64,000 nt of DNA from Cephalopachus bancanus (GCA_027257055.1 JAPVLO010000003.1:8063501-8127500); one strand, 5' to 3'. Shown: positions 23,060 to 34,789, numbered from the stretch's first letter. The notes: generated by a model from the letters alone, not told the origin. Numbers and translations: made by a program.

Positions 23060-23350
23060 ACCAGGCTCAGTGGCTCAGCCTGTAATCCCAGTACTTTTGG
23101 AAGCCGAGCCGAGTGGATTGCCTGAGCCCAAGGGTTCGAGACCATCCCAGGCAACTTGGTGAGACCTCGAGTCTACAATAAAATTAAAAACAGCAGGGTG
23201 TGGTAGCGCGTGTCTGTAGTTCCGGCTACTCGGAAGCTGAGGCGGAAGGATTGCCAGAAAACAGCAGGTCGAGGCTGCGGTGGCCAGGAGCTTGCCATTG
23301 CACTTCAGTCTAGGCAACAGAGTGAGACTCCAACTCAAAAAAAGAAAAAG
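23060..23350 (+). mobile_element. Alu (dimeric SINE), plus strand
   Basis: Main-lineage Alu with an A-rich tail containing G interruptions. Target-site duplication AAAAAGAGGTAGGG (23046-23059) and AAAAAGAGGTGGGG (23351-23364). Somewhat more mutated than its relatives; the frames across it are shadows of the Alu. Confidence 0.95.
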
Positions 23351-23364
23351 AAAAAGAGGTGGGG

Positions 23365-23735
23365 GATAGAATGGAAGGATGTAGGACACAATGGGGAGTA
23401 TTTGTCATGCTGGTAATATACTATTTCTTGACTTACTTGGTGGTTTACAGAGATGAATAAACTTTGCGACAATTCATTGAACTGTAAGTTTATGTTTTGT
23501 GTGCCTTTGCTTGTATATGTTTTATCTCAATAATAAGTTTAAAAGAGAGAATAAATAAAATTCTCAAGCATAGTTGAGATACAACTGTAGTCCAAACTAA
23601 GAAAAGAGACTCCCTGCCTACTTGTCTCTCTTCCACGATATTACTTTGCCCTGAACCATCTTCTTTAGAGGAGGTGAGATCTAAGTTTTTCAATCATGTA
23701 TGCATACAGGTTGGGCCTTTTATCAAATATAATTA
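23365..23735. other. No recognised feature
   Basis: Unassigned sequence between two Alus; no gene seen. Confidence 0.35.
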
Positions 23736-23746
23736 TGGAATTTCTT

Positions 23747-24022
23747 TTTTCTTTTTTTTTTTTTTTTTTGAGTTGGAGTCTCACTCTGTCGCCCAGACTG
23801 AAGGAGCAGCCTCGACCTGCTGGGCTCCGGCGATCCTTCAGCCTCAGCCTTCCGAGTAGCCGGAACTACAGGCGTGCGCTACCACGCCCAGTTAATTTTT
23901 GATTTATGTAGAGATGAGGTCTTGCCAAGTGCCCAGGCAGGTCTCAAACCCGCGGGCTCAGGCAATCCATTCACCTCAGCCTCCCAAAGGCACGGGATTA
24001 CAGGCTGAGCCACCGAGCCCAG
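23747..24022 (-). mobile_element. Alu (dimeric SINE), minus strand
   Basis: Complement of a main-lineage Alu after a T run at 23752-23769, with a short deletion in the right arm (GACTGAAGGAGCAGCC). Target-site duplication TGGAATTTCTT at 23736-23746 and 24023-24033. Confidence 0.95.
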
Positions 24023-24033
24023 TGGAATTTCTT

Positions 24034-24610
24034 AAATAGTTCTTGAGAGTTTGCCATGTCTTTTAAAATAGGAAGTGTCAGACAACTATCAAAGATTGGA
24101 GAGAATTAAAAAATCTAATTTTGATCAAACTCTGAGTCAAAAATTCTGATTTCTACTTTTTATGCCTCCATAGCAATTTAGCAGTTGTGAACTTCAAATA
24201 TGTTATTTCTTGTTTTTAAGACTAAGAAACATAAAATTGAATACATTTTTAATTTATTAATATGCTAGGCTACAAGTTTAGCACTGGAAACCAGATGAAC
24301 TTACAGTCTTTAAAATGCCTACAGATATTGGGGGAATAATGATTGCAATATAGTGTGAGAAGTACTATGAAAGGCCCCTGAGGAGAGTACATGTGTATTA
24401 GGCCACAATATCTCTTGTCCAGTCAAACTTACTTCAGAATCCTGTTGTGAATAAATAAATATGTACTATTTGGTCCCACCTGGGTAGCAGGGGAGGAATG
24501 GGGCCAAATTATAGAATAGAAAAGATTGCAGAAGTTAAAGCCTTGGATAAGGTATGATAGTCCTCTTATAATGTTGACTCTAGATTGACTTTTGACAGGT
24601 ATTTGCCTAT
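24034..24610. other. Unassigned; possible ancient repeat
   Basis: Around 24260-24400 the words ACAGTCTTTAAAATGCCTAC and ATTGCAATATAGTGTGAGAA recall a common old mammalian interspersed repeat, too diverged for me to name. Confidence 0.3.
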
Positions 24611-24614
24611 TACA

Positions 24615-25190
24615 GTGGGCATTCATTAATATAACTATTTACTGAATCCTGACCATATGCAAGGCACTACATTAAAAATTAGAAACATAGCAGGAAAAAA
24701 AACACAAGGTGCACCTCTGTCTTCGGAAGTTTGTAGAAAGAACAAGCAACCAGAAAATTAAAATGATGTGACAAGTGATATAATAGGAAAGTAGAGATTA
24801 TATTTAGATATTTATTTCTGAGAGGAGGACGAGGTGGGATACTGACCTAAACTGGGTAATTTGGAGAAGTCTTTCCATATGAAGGGTAAAAAGGGATTAA
24901 CAAGAAATGAGGGGAGTGAGAAGGCCTGGGACAGTGATTTGGCCAGAGGAAATAACAGAGGCAAAGATCCAGAGGAAAAGACTGAGAATCTAAGAAAATT
25001 TTACAATGAACATAAGGAAATAAATAGTAAGCCCTGAAACTGAAGAGGCATATTGGGATTGTGTGATAAATCCTTGTAAGCTTTGTAAACTGAATGTTAG
25101 GGTTTTGGCCTATATTGTGAGTGTAAATAGAGATATTAACTCATTCAAAGTATTTTAAACAATGGAGTGAAATTATAAGAGTTATGGTTG
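24615..25190 (+). repeat. Ancient interspersed repeat, family not assigned
   Basis: ATTTACTGAATCCTGACCAT, GCAAGGCACTACATT, GTGACAAGTGATATAATAGG, CCAGAGGAAATAACAGAGGC and TTGTAAGCTTTGTAAACTGA run in the order of a widespread old mammalian repeat. I cannot name the family with confidence. Confidence 0.4.
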
Positions 25191-26175
25191 GGAAAATAAA
25201 GTTGCAATTTGAGAATCCAATGTGGGGATGACCATATCAGGGCAGGAAGGCAAACCAGGCTTCTCAGCAGGGCATACGCACCACATGGGGTTGGTGTGCT
25301 AGGATGTAAGTGAAGGCATGGAATTCACATGATGTATTTTAAGAGATGAACATTTTACTTACAATTTGGGATAAAATAAATTTTGTATTCTTAAAAGTTT
25401 TCACCACATACCTGTGCAAACAAAGACAGCAGAATCTTGCTCTTCTCAGATAGCCAACCTCATGATTTTATCAAGGAAGCCAGAAAATAGGAGCATTTTA
25501 TTTGTAGCAACAGATTAAAAAACATGGTTCTTTTGTCTAGTCCTTGGAGTTTTGCACACAAAAACTTAAAAGCGAAGATGATAGCACTTCTCAGTCACAA
25601 TTAGTGATTGAGTACTAAGCAGCAGTCATCAATATAAAAAAACCTAAGATATACTTAGATGTTTATTTAAAGTATGAGCTTTCTTATTGGAGAGATGTAA
25701 ATTAGTCTAAATTTCCGTATCAGTCGTGTGAAAAAAAAACTGAACAATTACTGCATAAAACTATCTCTTTTTCAAACAACATTTAAAAGCTAATTGTGCA
25801 ACTTTTGAAGGAAAATCACCAGAAGTTTTGGAACTAAAAAGAGAAATGTCTTGACTAAGGGTAAAACAATAAAAAGAACAATCAAACAAGCAAATGAAAA
25901 ATTGCTGGATACTGCTTTCAAAATCAGTTTCAAAACCATCTTGGAAGAAAATCTCATATTTTGAAGTACATTTAGAAAAGTGCTATGCTACAGATATGGC
26001 CAAATCTGTTAGAGTCAAAAAGGGGCAGCCAAACAGTTCCCTTAGAGATCTCACCAGCCAACACATTTTTATATACTCTAAACGTAAGAACAACTTATAA
26101 AGGTAAACTTATTTTTGTAATTAGTTGAACACATATATCATAATGCTTTGACTATATTATTGGTCTGAAAGACCA
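25191..26175. other. No recognised feature
   Basis: AT-rich sequence. The 68-codon plus frame at 25894-26100 has no recognisable motif and is regarded as chance. Confidence 0.35.
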
Positions 26176-26179
26176 GGTA

Positions 26180-26371
26180 TGTTAATTAAGGTTTCCCAGA
26201 AGAATCAATAGGATGTATGTATATATACATACATATTATATATTATGTATACATATAATATATATATACAATTTATTATAGGGAGTTGACTTATATATAT
26301 ATAATTTGTATTGACATATAAGGAAGTGACGTGAGTATAAATGCTGGACAATTTCAAAATCTACAAGGTGA
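26180..26371 (-). mobile_element. MLT2-type ERVL LTR, first part
   Basis: Complement of the 3' part of an MLT2 LTR: TTAAGGTTTCCCAGAAGAAT and CAATAGGATGTATGTATATA, an AT-rich stretch, TTTATTATAGGGAGTTGACT and CAAAATCTACAAGG. Interrupted at 26371 by an ERV1-type solo LTR and continued at 27178. Confidence 0.8.
26214..26310. repeat. AT-rich simple repeat (TATA/ATAC)n
   Basis: Alternating TA and ATAC units inside the MLT2 LTR, where the family normally has a short TA run. Confidence 0.85.
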
Positions 26372-27173
26372 TGAGAGAGGAGAAAGGAAGAAACCAGATA
26401 GGCAGACAGACTTGGGGATCCCCAGTAAAAACATTTGCTGCAAGCCCCACGAACTGGAGTGAAAACATTTTTTCTCAGGTCCATGGACTGCCCCTTTTGC
26501 ATGCTTCCTCCTGGTTAGCCATTTCCAACCTCTTCATCATTGATGCATTTCAGTCCCAAAGCTGTGCCTCTCTCTGATTGGTGATACCACCCCCCACCCC
26601 AATCAGCACACTTTTAACACTATATAACCCCTGATTTCAGCCTCCAATTGGCAACCTTCCTTTAGGTTCCCTCCCACTGCCAGGAACTTTTCTGTCTTCT
26701 AATAAATTCCTACTTACTCACTCTTGTGTCAGGTATTCCTCATTCTTCTTGGGCACGATACAAGGGCCTGGAACTACTGAACTAGAAGAGCTGTGCACAC
26801 CTGGTGGGAAAAGCTGGATCCATTGATCTGAGAGAACTTTACCACCCCTTGGGAGCCTAGCTTGCCTGTCCATCGAGCCCACAGAGCTGTAACACTTCTT
26901 GGGGGCTGGCTCACTGGCCCGCCAAACCAACAGAGCTGTGGACATTCCTCAGGGATTGGCTGACAGACCCCCAAACTAAGAGAGCTGTAACACCTCTTGG
27001 GGGCTCTGCAGCTGTTGGTATCCCTGAGTTCCCCGGTGACACGGCCTTCCTCTATTTGGATGCCATTGTATCCCCAGCCACTGTGTGGATCCCAGGCTGG
27101 CAATGCAGCTTCAAGAACTGAAACGTCCCTTGGGGGCCCAGCTAGCCAATCCATCAGACAAAATACTACATCA
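26372..27173 (+). mobile_element. ERV1-type solo LTR (802 bp) inserted in MLT2
   Basis: Begins TGAGAGAGG and ends ACTACATCA, with 4-bp target duplications GTGA at 26368-26371 and 27174-27177, as expected for gammaretrovirus-like (class I) elements. MLT2 sequence is continuous across the site when the LTR and one GTGA are removed. Promoter-like signals are in LTR order: CCAAT at 26599-26603, TATA box TATATAACCC at 26621-26630, polyadenylation signal AATAAA at 26701-26706. U5 contains a short tandem repeat. No internal viral genes are attached, so it is the product of LTR-LTR recombination. Exact family not named. Confidence 0.88.
26788..27030. repeat. U5 tandem repeat of about 49 bp in the ERV1 LTR
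   Basis: Units beginning GAGCTGT or GAGAACT start at 26788, 26832, 26884, 26933 and 26982, with a diverged unit at 27115. Each has a CACNTCTTGGG-like middle and a GGCT/GGCC-rich end. Spacings are 44, 52, 49 and 49 bp. Confidence 0.85.
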
Positions 27174-27177
27174 GTGA

Positions 27178-27579
27178 GTTGGCAAAGTGGAAACCCAAGA
27201 CAGCTAGTCTGAGTACCTGGAGAGTTGAGGGTGTATTTCCAGTTCAAAGGTTGGTAGGCTCAAAACTCAGGAAGTGCTGAGGTTTCTGTTAAGTACAAAG
27301 ACACAGGAACAAAGCTGATATTCCCAGTTGAAGATAACCAGGAAGGAAAAAAGGTCTTTCTACTTCTTGGGTAGGTCAGACATTTGTTGTACCAGGCCTT
27401 CATCTGATTAAATGAAGCCCACCTACATTAAGGAGGGCAATCTGCTTTATGCAATTTACTGATTTAAATGTTAATCTCATCCCAAAAACACCCTCAGAAA
27501 AACACCTAGAATAATGTATGGCAAAATATATGAGTACACTGTGGCCTACTCAAGTTGACATATAAAATTAACCATCACA
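27178..27579 (-). mobile_element. MLT2-type ERVL LTR, second part
   Basis: Continues the MLT2 complement: GTGGAAACCCAAGACAGC, CCTTCATCTGATTAAATGAA, GGAGGGCAATCTGCTTTATG, TTTAAATGTTAATCTCATCC and AAATTAACCATCACA, the last being the complement of the LTR start (TGTGATGG). Confidence 0.9.
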
Positions 27580-27584
27580 CTAAA

Positions 27585-28304
27585 TAACTTGATAAGTACT
27601 CATTACTAATTAGGTAGTATAAAGACATTTTTCCTATTTGAGTGATTTTGCTAGTAAGAGTTTTAAATTATATGAAGAAGTTTTCCAGGTGAAACTGGGG
27701 AATTAGTTTTGATTTGCGATCTCTCTTGAGCTAGAATTATTCCAAGACACTGGAATCAACATGGATCTCAAAACTAGCCTTGTTGCTATTTCTGTTTTTT
27801 ACTGCAAGAATTTTAAAGACATAAACATTAAATTCATTAAACACACACCAAAAACACCCTGTACATCTACCTCATTTGACAAGTTAATCATAAAGTTGAA
27901 TATTTGTTTCTTTTTCACAAATCTGTTTTCCTTAAAAACTACTCCAAAAATTATTGTTATAACAGAACTAACCAAACAGTTGGACCTATGACAGAGGTGA
28001 GCTACACTCAGGGTGGACTATTTTAGTATAGAAATACTTAATTCTGAAAAAGGAAACAAGAGAAATGATAAAAGTGACAAAATTATTTGTGAGCATATCA
28101 AAAGGTGTTAAATAATTTGGATGCATGTATTTTTGGTTTTTCTGTTGTTATTTTGCTAATGAAATGTTTGAATGTATTTAACAGTCTTAAGGCAAGAAAG
28201 TTAAAGAACTCAGCATTGACAGGGCTCTGAAAACCTCCCTACAGAATTGAATAGACACACATAGCATAGCATTTTTATTATTTTATATTATTTTCAGTAT
28301 AAGT
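27585..28304. other. No recognised feature
   Basis: AT-rich sequence. The 76-codon frame at 27761-27991 shows no motif. Confidence 0.35.
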
Positions 28305-28317
28305 CTATTTTCTTCTT

Positions 28318-28615
28318 CTTCTTCTTTTTTTTTTTTTTCAGAGTCTCACTCTGTTGCCCAGGCTGGAGTGCAATGGCACACTCACGGCCACCACAGCCTC
28401 AACCAGTTGGGCCCAGGTGGTCCTTCCACCTCAGTCTTCCAAGTAGCTGGAACTACAGACTCACACCAGCATACGCGGCTAATTTTTTGATTTATTGTAG
28501 AGATGAAGGTCTCACCAAGTAGCCCAGGCTGTTCTTGAACCCCTGGACTCAGGCAATCCTCTTGTCTTGGTCTCCCAAAGTGCTGGGATTACAGGCTTGA
28601 GCTACCATATCCTGC
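28318..28615 (-). mobile_element. Old-type Alu (dimeric SINE), minus strand
   Basis: Complement of a dimeric Alu without the lineage-specific changes of the other eleven: its left-arm head reads TAGCTCAAGCCTGTAATCCC in the sense strand. It has many scattered mutations, consistent with an early AluJ-like insertion. Target-site duplication CTATTTTCTTCTT at 28305-28317 and 28616-28628. Confidence 0.9.
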
Positions 28616-28628
28616 CTATTTTCTTCTT

Positions 28629-30925
28629 TTAAGCAGATAAGATTAAGGAACTCTTGAACAATTGAACCTTATAGGCCCAGGTGACTTTTGACGATTTGTC
28701 ACATGTCACTCCTTTCTTAACTGTGTATATATTTACACTAAAAAATTATAACTAGAAGATACGGTAACCCAAATTTGGACAGTTCCATTTCAATAGATAA
28801 TTAATATGATAATTTATATAACTAAAAGCAAAGAGAAGGAAAAGGGAACAAAGCAGTGAGATGTTATACAGTTCTGGAACACAAAAACCTTTTGAACTCC
28901 TTCTACTTTGTAATATTTCTATTAAACACTAGTGGAAGCCTGACTTTCAGTGAAAAGAAAAGCTGTAATTAGTTTGCCTGCAGATAAACCCTTTTTCTTA
29001 AATCCTCCTTGTCCTAAAACAGAAAGAAATCTTCATTGTTCATATGTAATATCTGATTATGAACTGCACTATGCTTTTTTTTGTGACGATGTCACTCACC
29101 AAAAGGCAAGTTCTTGAATAGCAGAGACCATTTCCAACTGGCACATGGTATAAGGTCCAAAAATATTTACTAATTTAATGTTGAATGCTTGCTGTTGAAG
29201 AATGCTTGCTGTTTTAGTTTCAGGATTACCTAAATCTACAGGATTTGGAATCGTAGCAAACAGAGAGAGAACTACAGTAAATGGCAAGTTAAATTGGGCA
29301 GATTTGGATGACCTTCATGCTGGATATTTTGTTTGCTCCTTTTCTGATCTACTCTCTATCCTAGTCTACCCTATCCAAGAGGTTAAACTTTGGGGACCAC
29401 ATGTACTATGTCCTCTTTTATCTGGTTCCCTATGGGGTTCTGCCAGTGGATACACCAGATGGAGATCAAGAGGCAGCAGTGAGAAATTGAGACTTTTGTT
29501 TAGTTGGCTTTCTACTTTCTATGCTCAATCTCAACCATTTATCTACCAATGTGTTCATCTCATGGGGGAGTAAGGCAGGGGTCATCCTCCTACAGATGCA
29601 ACTTTCACTCAATTCAGGCTAAGGCATTGATATCCCTTGTGAATTTCCCTTTGCACTTCCCCCACCAACACCTTTGTACATAGTTTCTTGTTAGTGTGTC
29701 ATCTTCATGACCCTATCCACACAGCGTTAGATTTTGTGAGGTTTGAACTTAATTCTTTAGGAAATGAGAATCAAACATTTTAAAAATATCAAGACAGCCA
29801 TGCAGGTCAAAATATTAGCAGTACGAAACAACCTTCTAACATTCCTTAAGAGCAGGGCCGTGACTTATTTGATGCCATAACCAGTGTCTAGAAGAATACA
29901 TGATATGTATTGCCTAAGATACATATCAGTCAAATAAAAAAAAAGTAACACTAAGAACAGTTGATTAAATCTATGAAGCCTAAAGCTTAAACTTTAAGCA
30001 TGTTCAGTCAAAGAGATTGCATTTTCTAAAAGAGCCTCTAGTTATTTTGGAAAGAAGGAGCAGCAAAAACAGATTCCAGAAGAATCTTATCATCTTAGAG
30101 CAGGCAATCTAGATGAGCAATTCTCTGAGAGAGCAGGGCCTGAAAAGGGGCTTCTTTAGCCATGTAGGTATTTTTATTGTTCTAGCTTGTTTATTCCCAG
30201 CTATCTTACTGTGACTGCAGATAATTCCCTCTCAGTGATTAAATACACTAGGACAGTGCAGCAGTGAGCAATTATTGCTTTACAATCCTTAAGAACAGAC
30301 CTGGAGTCAAAGACAGCATTGTTACCCTGTAGCCACCAATCTGATATCAAAAGGTAGTTGGCTTCGATAAAGTTTTCAAGTATGGGGCCCCTGAGGATAT
30401 TTTTAGGATCAGGAAGCCTGTAAGACAAGATGCCAAAAACAACTGAGGAATTGAGGGGGAGAATGAGGAAGAGAAATTGAACAAAGAAAAAACACTGTTG
30501 GATTTCCTCAGGAAGTTCTTCTTCTTCCCCCTTGTGACCAAATTCCCCTGGAATGAAGATTTATCTTTTTTCCCACAAAATGACTTTTTTTTAGTATATG
30601 GAAGAAATTATAAAAATAAATTTTGTTCATTATAAAAATATGGGAAATCCGTTGAAGTGAATAGGTAGAAGGCTATGTGGAAATGTATAAATTCTGCAAC
30701 TGAGTTTTATAAATGAATTAACAAAGGGTTAAACTGAGCTAACTACAAGCAATCTGATCCATCTAGGAGCTTGATTGGTACAGAGTGATGAACCCTATCT
30801 GCATAGAAACTCATCTAATTTTCATGATTATCCTGAAGGTAAATATCATGATCCCAAAGAATAATGTAAGAGTGGATATGAAAGCTATTACTTTTCTAGT
30901 GCCTACTGCTTTCTAGTCATTTACG
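28629..30925. other. No recognised gene; possible old repeat inside
   Basis: Mostly unassigned. A 123-codon plus frame (29202-29573) covers a segment (CTGGTTCCCTATGGGGTTCT onward) that resembles an old mammalian repeat I cannot name. A 16-bp tandem GAATGCTTGCTGTT occurs at 29184-29213. No convincing gene. Confidence 0.35.
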
Positions 30926-30929
30926 AGTA

Positions 30930-31105
30930 TTCTAATAAATTAATTTAATTCTCAAAATATACATATGGGATTAGTTATTACTAGCCCCATTATTGTAGGT
31001 GAAAAAAATCAATATCTATGCAACTTCTCAAGGTAATATTGCTTATATATGTCAGAGATAGAATTACAACTTAATCTTTGAACTACACATTCTCCAGTAT
31101 TTTCA
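30930..31105 (-). mobile_element. MIR SINE remnant
   Basis: Complement of MIR: TTAATTCTCAAAATATACAT, GCCCCATTATTGTAGGTGAA and AACTTCTCAAGGTAATATTG in order. Confidence 0.6.
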
Positions 31106-31470
31106 CTATTCCATATTGTCTCATTATTCTATTTCTGAATTTCCCTTTTTAACTTTCTGCTAAGTATTTCTTAAACTTAGTCTTGCGTACCTCCAAGAGA
31201 GATTTGCCCAAATGCCTTTTACTATCAAAGATGAGAGAGAGACTCTTCTCACAACCTTATACATTAATTACATGCTCATACTAATAATTAGTGGAATATT
31301 TCAGAATTAGAAAATACACTTTGTTCTCTTCAATCTACTCCTAGAGTGGAAGTATACTCTATAGAGATAATAATACAGCACTATTTTCTTTAAAATATAG
31401 TAGCCACATTTGGATTTAAAGGAAAACAAACAGTGAGTTATCAAGTTTTCTGAGTCGAAAGTAGAATAAG
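31106..31470. other. No recognised feature
   Basis: AT-rich flank upstream of an L1 5' end. Confidence 0.3.
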
Positions 31471-32835
31471 GGAGCAGGGGAAGATGGCAGCAGAGCTAGT
31501 TGGACGATGTGAGTAACTGTCTGAGTAAGTGTATAGATGATTTTGCATATGTGTCTGTAAGTGGGCATGTGAGTGACGACTGAGTGGGGACTTGGGAGCA
31601 AGTGGTGACGGCTCTCCTGGTAAAGCGACTGGTGCCACAGTAGTTCTGCTTGGACTTTAGCATTTTCCAGGGTGCAGAAATTGAGTGCCATTTTTTAAAA
31701 TCAACAAAGCTCTTCCCATGAAGAAGCTGCCAGGCAGGCTCTGTCTTACCACAACAGTGCCTAGCTGGACACTGGCAGCAAGGACTGCAGTGGAGCACAG
31801 GGAGGGAACCAGAGGCAACGTCCCACTAAAGAAGATGAAACAGGCACCCTACCACCATCCTGAACTGGGGAGGGAAGTGCTCTGGTGCTCCCACCAAGAG
31901 GTAACAGACCTGATCTCTGTGACTGGCAGGTTGATACTCTGGGGTCGATCATGACCCAGAGGGAATATCCTAAAACACAAACTTTGGAGGGACGAGTGTT
32001 GAGTTTCAAGTGCCCCACCTCCTACCCTGATTCAGCTGTAGGACAAAAATTGTGACCAGAAAAGGATAAAGAAGAGTCCTCCCCGCCCAAGAGATCAGTG
32101 GTGAGTCCTGGGCTGATGCAATCCCCTCTTCCCCAAAAATCCTCTGAACATTGGACCCATGTGGCGAGGGCATGACTGAGAAGAATAAACCCAGGTGGAG
32201 CTTAGGGGTCAGCCATGATAGGAGGACTGTGTTCCAGAATAAGCCTGGCTAGGGCACTACCCACCAGCACCTGGGGAGAGTTATCCAGTTATCCCACACC
32301 TCCCCACCAGAGGGAATCCACCTAACCATACAAGAGCGAGAGGGGAGGACTGATGCCCCAACCACCCCCATCACCCTCTCCTTCTCCCAGGAACATGCAC
32401 TGGGGATATGGTGAATGAGGCTGCATCCCTACAGGAGATAGCAAAAGGGCTTACCTGTGAGCTGCTGAGGGGAACTATTACAGAACCTGCCACAATAGGG
32501 TGCTTAGTTCCCAGAAGTATTTTAAATTTTTTTCTTTGTGCATGAATGAGTATGTGAGGGTTTGATTTACATCCCTTCCTTTTATCTTTCTTCTTCCTTC
32601 TTTTGTTTTTTGTTTTCTGTTTATGTGTGTACATGAGTGATTGAGTGTTCATCTTTTGGTTTTCTTTTTTGTCCTTCTCTCATTTTAGCTTAAAGTGTGT
32701 GTGAATGTGTGTATGAGAGTTCAATTTAAATTTCTGTTTTTCTCTTTTTCTTTTTTCCTTCTTCTTTTGTTTTGTGTGTGTGTGTTTGTGTGTGTGTTCA
32801 GTTTTCCTGTTTTTTTGTTTGTTTTTTCCTGTTTG

Positions 32836-32838
<3 letters not shown>

Positions 32839-32882
<44 letters not shown>
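32839..32882. repeat. (TG)22 microsatellite
   Basis: Twenty-two uninterrupted TG units within the T-rich L1 5' UTR; probably polymorphic. Confidence 0.97.
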
Positions 32883-32886
<4 letters not shown>

Positions 32887-33295
32887 ATTTTTTGCTTTAA
32901 CTTTTGATTTTGTTTTTCTTGGGTGTTTTTCTGTTGTTGTTCTTGTTGTTTGTGGATTCTATTTTGTTCTACTTTTATCTGTTCTCCTAATTCTGTTACT
33001 TTATCTTGGACTCAGAGGTTACACACATGTACTCATTACATCACCATATAGAGTAGTGTTGGGGAGTGGCTTTCAGGGACCCCATACCTCAGTCAGTGAA
33101 CACTGTGATTTGAAAGTAGTTTATGAATAGTAGCTCCATATCCTCCACCATATTTGACTCTCAAAACTACAAGATACAGCAAAGTTACCTACTCCAAGCA
33201 CTGTTTCAAAATAGAATAAATTCAGAGCCCTGATCAAGAAAGAGTCAAGAGCTGAGCAAACATCAGAAGTGAAAGCCCCTCCCACTTCTATTGAA

Positions 33296-34450
33296 TGACA
33301 GAACAAAAGAGAAAAGAAAGAGATCTATCACAAATGAGGAAAAGTCAGTGGAAGAACACAAGTAATTCCCAGTGTATCAGACAATGCCTGAAAAATCAGG
33401 CTTCAGGTCCCAAACAATGGAAATCACCAATGACTGACCCCAGAATACAACAGGGATTAGGGAATGAATGGAAAGAATGAATTAGACTTAAGAAATACAA
33501 GATGCAACATTGAAATAACTTATAACAGAGATTTTGGCCATAAAAAACTTTATTCAAGAAATAAATAAGATAACAAACATGAAAAGCAGAATTAATCAAA
33601 CAGAAGAAAGAATCTCAAAGTTTGAAGACCAAAACATGAAATTAATCCAATCTGTAAAAAACATGGAAAGAAAACACAGAAAGAAAGAACAAAGTCCTAA
33701 GAGATGTGTGATTATATCAGTGGGCGAAACCTATGCATGACTGGCATCCCAGAATAGGAAAGAGAAATAGGGAACATCTTGGAACAAGAATTCCAGGAGA
33801 TTATTCAAGAAAATCTACCCAATCTCACCAAGATGTGACCATGCAAACACATGACATACAGAGAACCCCCACAAGACATCAAATGAAAAGACTAAGCCGG
33901 GTTTGGTGGCTCAGCCTGTAATCCTGCACCTCTGGGAGACTGAGGTGAGTGGATTGCCTGAGCCTGCGGGTTCAAGACCCACCTGGGCAGCGAGACCTCA
34001 TCTCTACAATAAATAAAAAAATCAGCCGGGTGTGGTAGCGCATGCCTGTAAATGCCTGTAATTCCAGCTACTTGGAAGGCTGAGGCGGAAGGATCACTGG
34101 AGCCCAGCAGGTCGAGGCTGCGGTGGCCAGGAGCGGCCACTGCACTCCAGTCTGGGCGACAGAGTGAGACTCCAACGCAAAAAAAAAAAAAAAAAGAAAA
34201 GACTAAACACTAGATACATAGTAATTTGCCTACACGAAGTAGGTACAAAAGAAAAACCTAAAGGCAGCAAGAGAGAAAGGTCAGACAACCTACCAGGGAA
34301 GACCAATCAGAATAGCAGCAGACCTATCAACAGAAACTCTACAAGCTAGAAGGGTCTGGAGTCCAATTTTCAAAGCCCTCAAAGATAAATAATTTCAACC
34401 AATAATTTCCTATCCAGCCAAGTTCAACTTCATTGACAATGGAGAATTAA
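33296..34450 (+). pseudogene. L1 ORF1 remnant (coiled coil and RNA-binding region)
   Basis: Begins with an ATG at 33296 (MTEQKRKERDLSQM). After a stop near 33478, the frame at 33534 continues with the conserved coiled-coil end (KSRINQTEERISKFEDQNMK, near 33587-33646), then the segment whose complementing DNA reads GGAACATCTTGGAACAAG and CAGCAAGAGAGAAAGGTCAG. Several stops and frameshifts and an inserted Alu (33896-34195) make it non-functional. ORF1p normally forms a trimeric RNA chaperone of about 340 residues. Confidence 0.82.
33896..34195 (+). mobile_element. Alu (dimeric SINE), plus strand, short-linker variant
   Basis: GCCGGGTTTGGTGGCTCAGC start; the left arm reads CTGGGCAGCGAGACC, lacking the ACTTGG block of most neighbours. 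It has a small internal duplication (ATGCCTGTAA twice, 34040-34060). A tail 34181-34195. Target-site duplication GAAAAGACTAA at 33885-33895 and 34196-34206. Inserted into L1 ORF1. Confidence 0.95.
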
Positions 34451-34500
34451 AATCCTTCCCATATTTGAAGAAACTACAAAATAATGAAGCAATTCAAAAC

Positions 34501-34789
34501 ACTTATATGAAAGAGGAATAAAAGAATGCATTATCTGCTGGTTTATCTCTTTCATCCACACCAAAGAATTCTAATAATTTAATGTTTCAGGACTGCTGGG
34601 TATGTTTAATTCTACTAAATTATCTCATATCTTTTAAATGATAAAACATAAATTACCATATTTTAAATATGTTAAGTAGGGTATTGGAGGAGTTGTTAGA
34701 GACTAGGTGAATGGTAGTAGAAGCAGAGGAGAGCATGGCTATTACATTCTAAGTATTTACTATTTTTTTCTTCAGTGCACTGGACGATG
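34501..34789. other. No recognised feature
   Basis: Unassigned sequence after the end of L1 similarity. Confidence 0.3.

Larger units (their letters stand above)
31471..34500 (+). mobile_element. L1 retrotransposon with 5' UTR and ORF1 but no ORF2 or 3' end
   Basis: Starts at an L1-type 5' end (GAGCAGGGGAAGATGGCAGC) and has about 1.8 kb of 5' UTR. The first part is GC-richer; the second (32590-32960) is T- and TG-rich with a (TG)22 run. ORF1 sequence runs from 33296 to about 34450 and is split by an Alu at 33896. L1 similarity stops near 34500, before ORF2, with no A tail. Normal L1 insertions keep the 3' end, so this copy was truncated later by deletion or rearrangement, or it derives from an unusual RNA. 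Confidence 0.85.

Noticed and set aside
26774..27247. 157-codon minus-strand frame
   Set aside because: It spans the U5 tandem repeat of an ERV1-type LTR in antisense; its periodicity reflects the DNA repeat.
32695..33130. Cys/Val/Phe-rich frames across the TG repeat
   Set aside because: They translate a (TG)n microsatellite and T-rich DNA in an L1 5' UTR.
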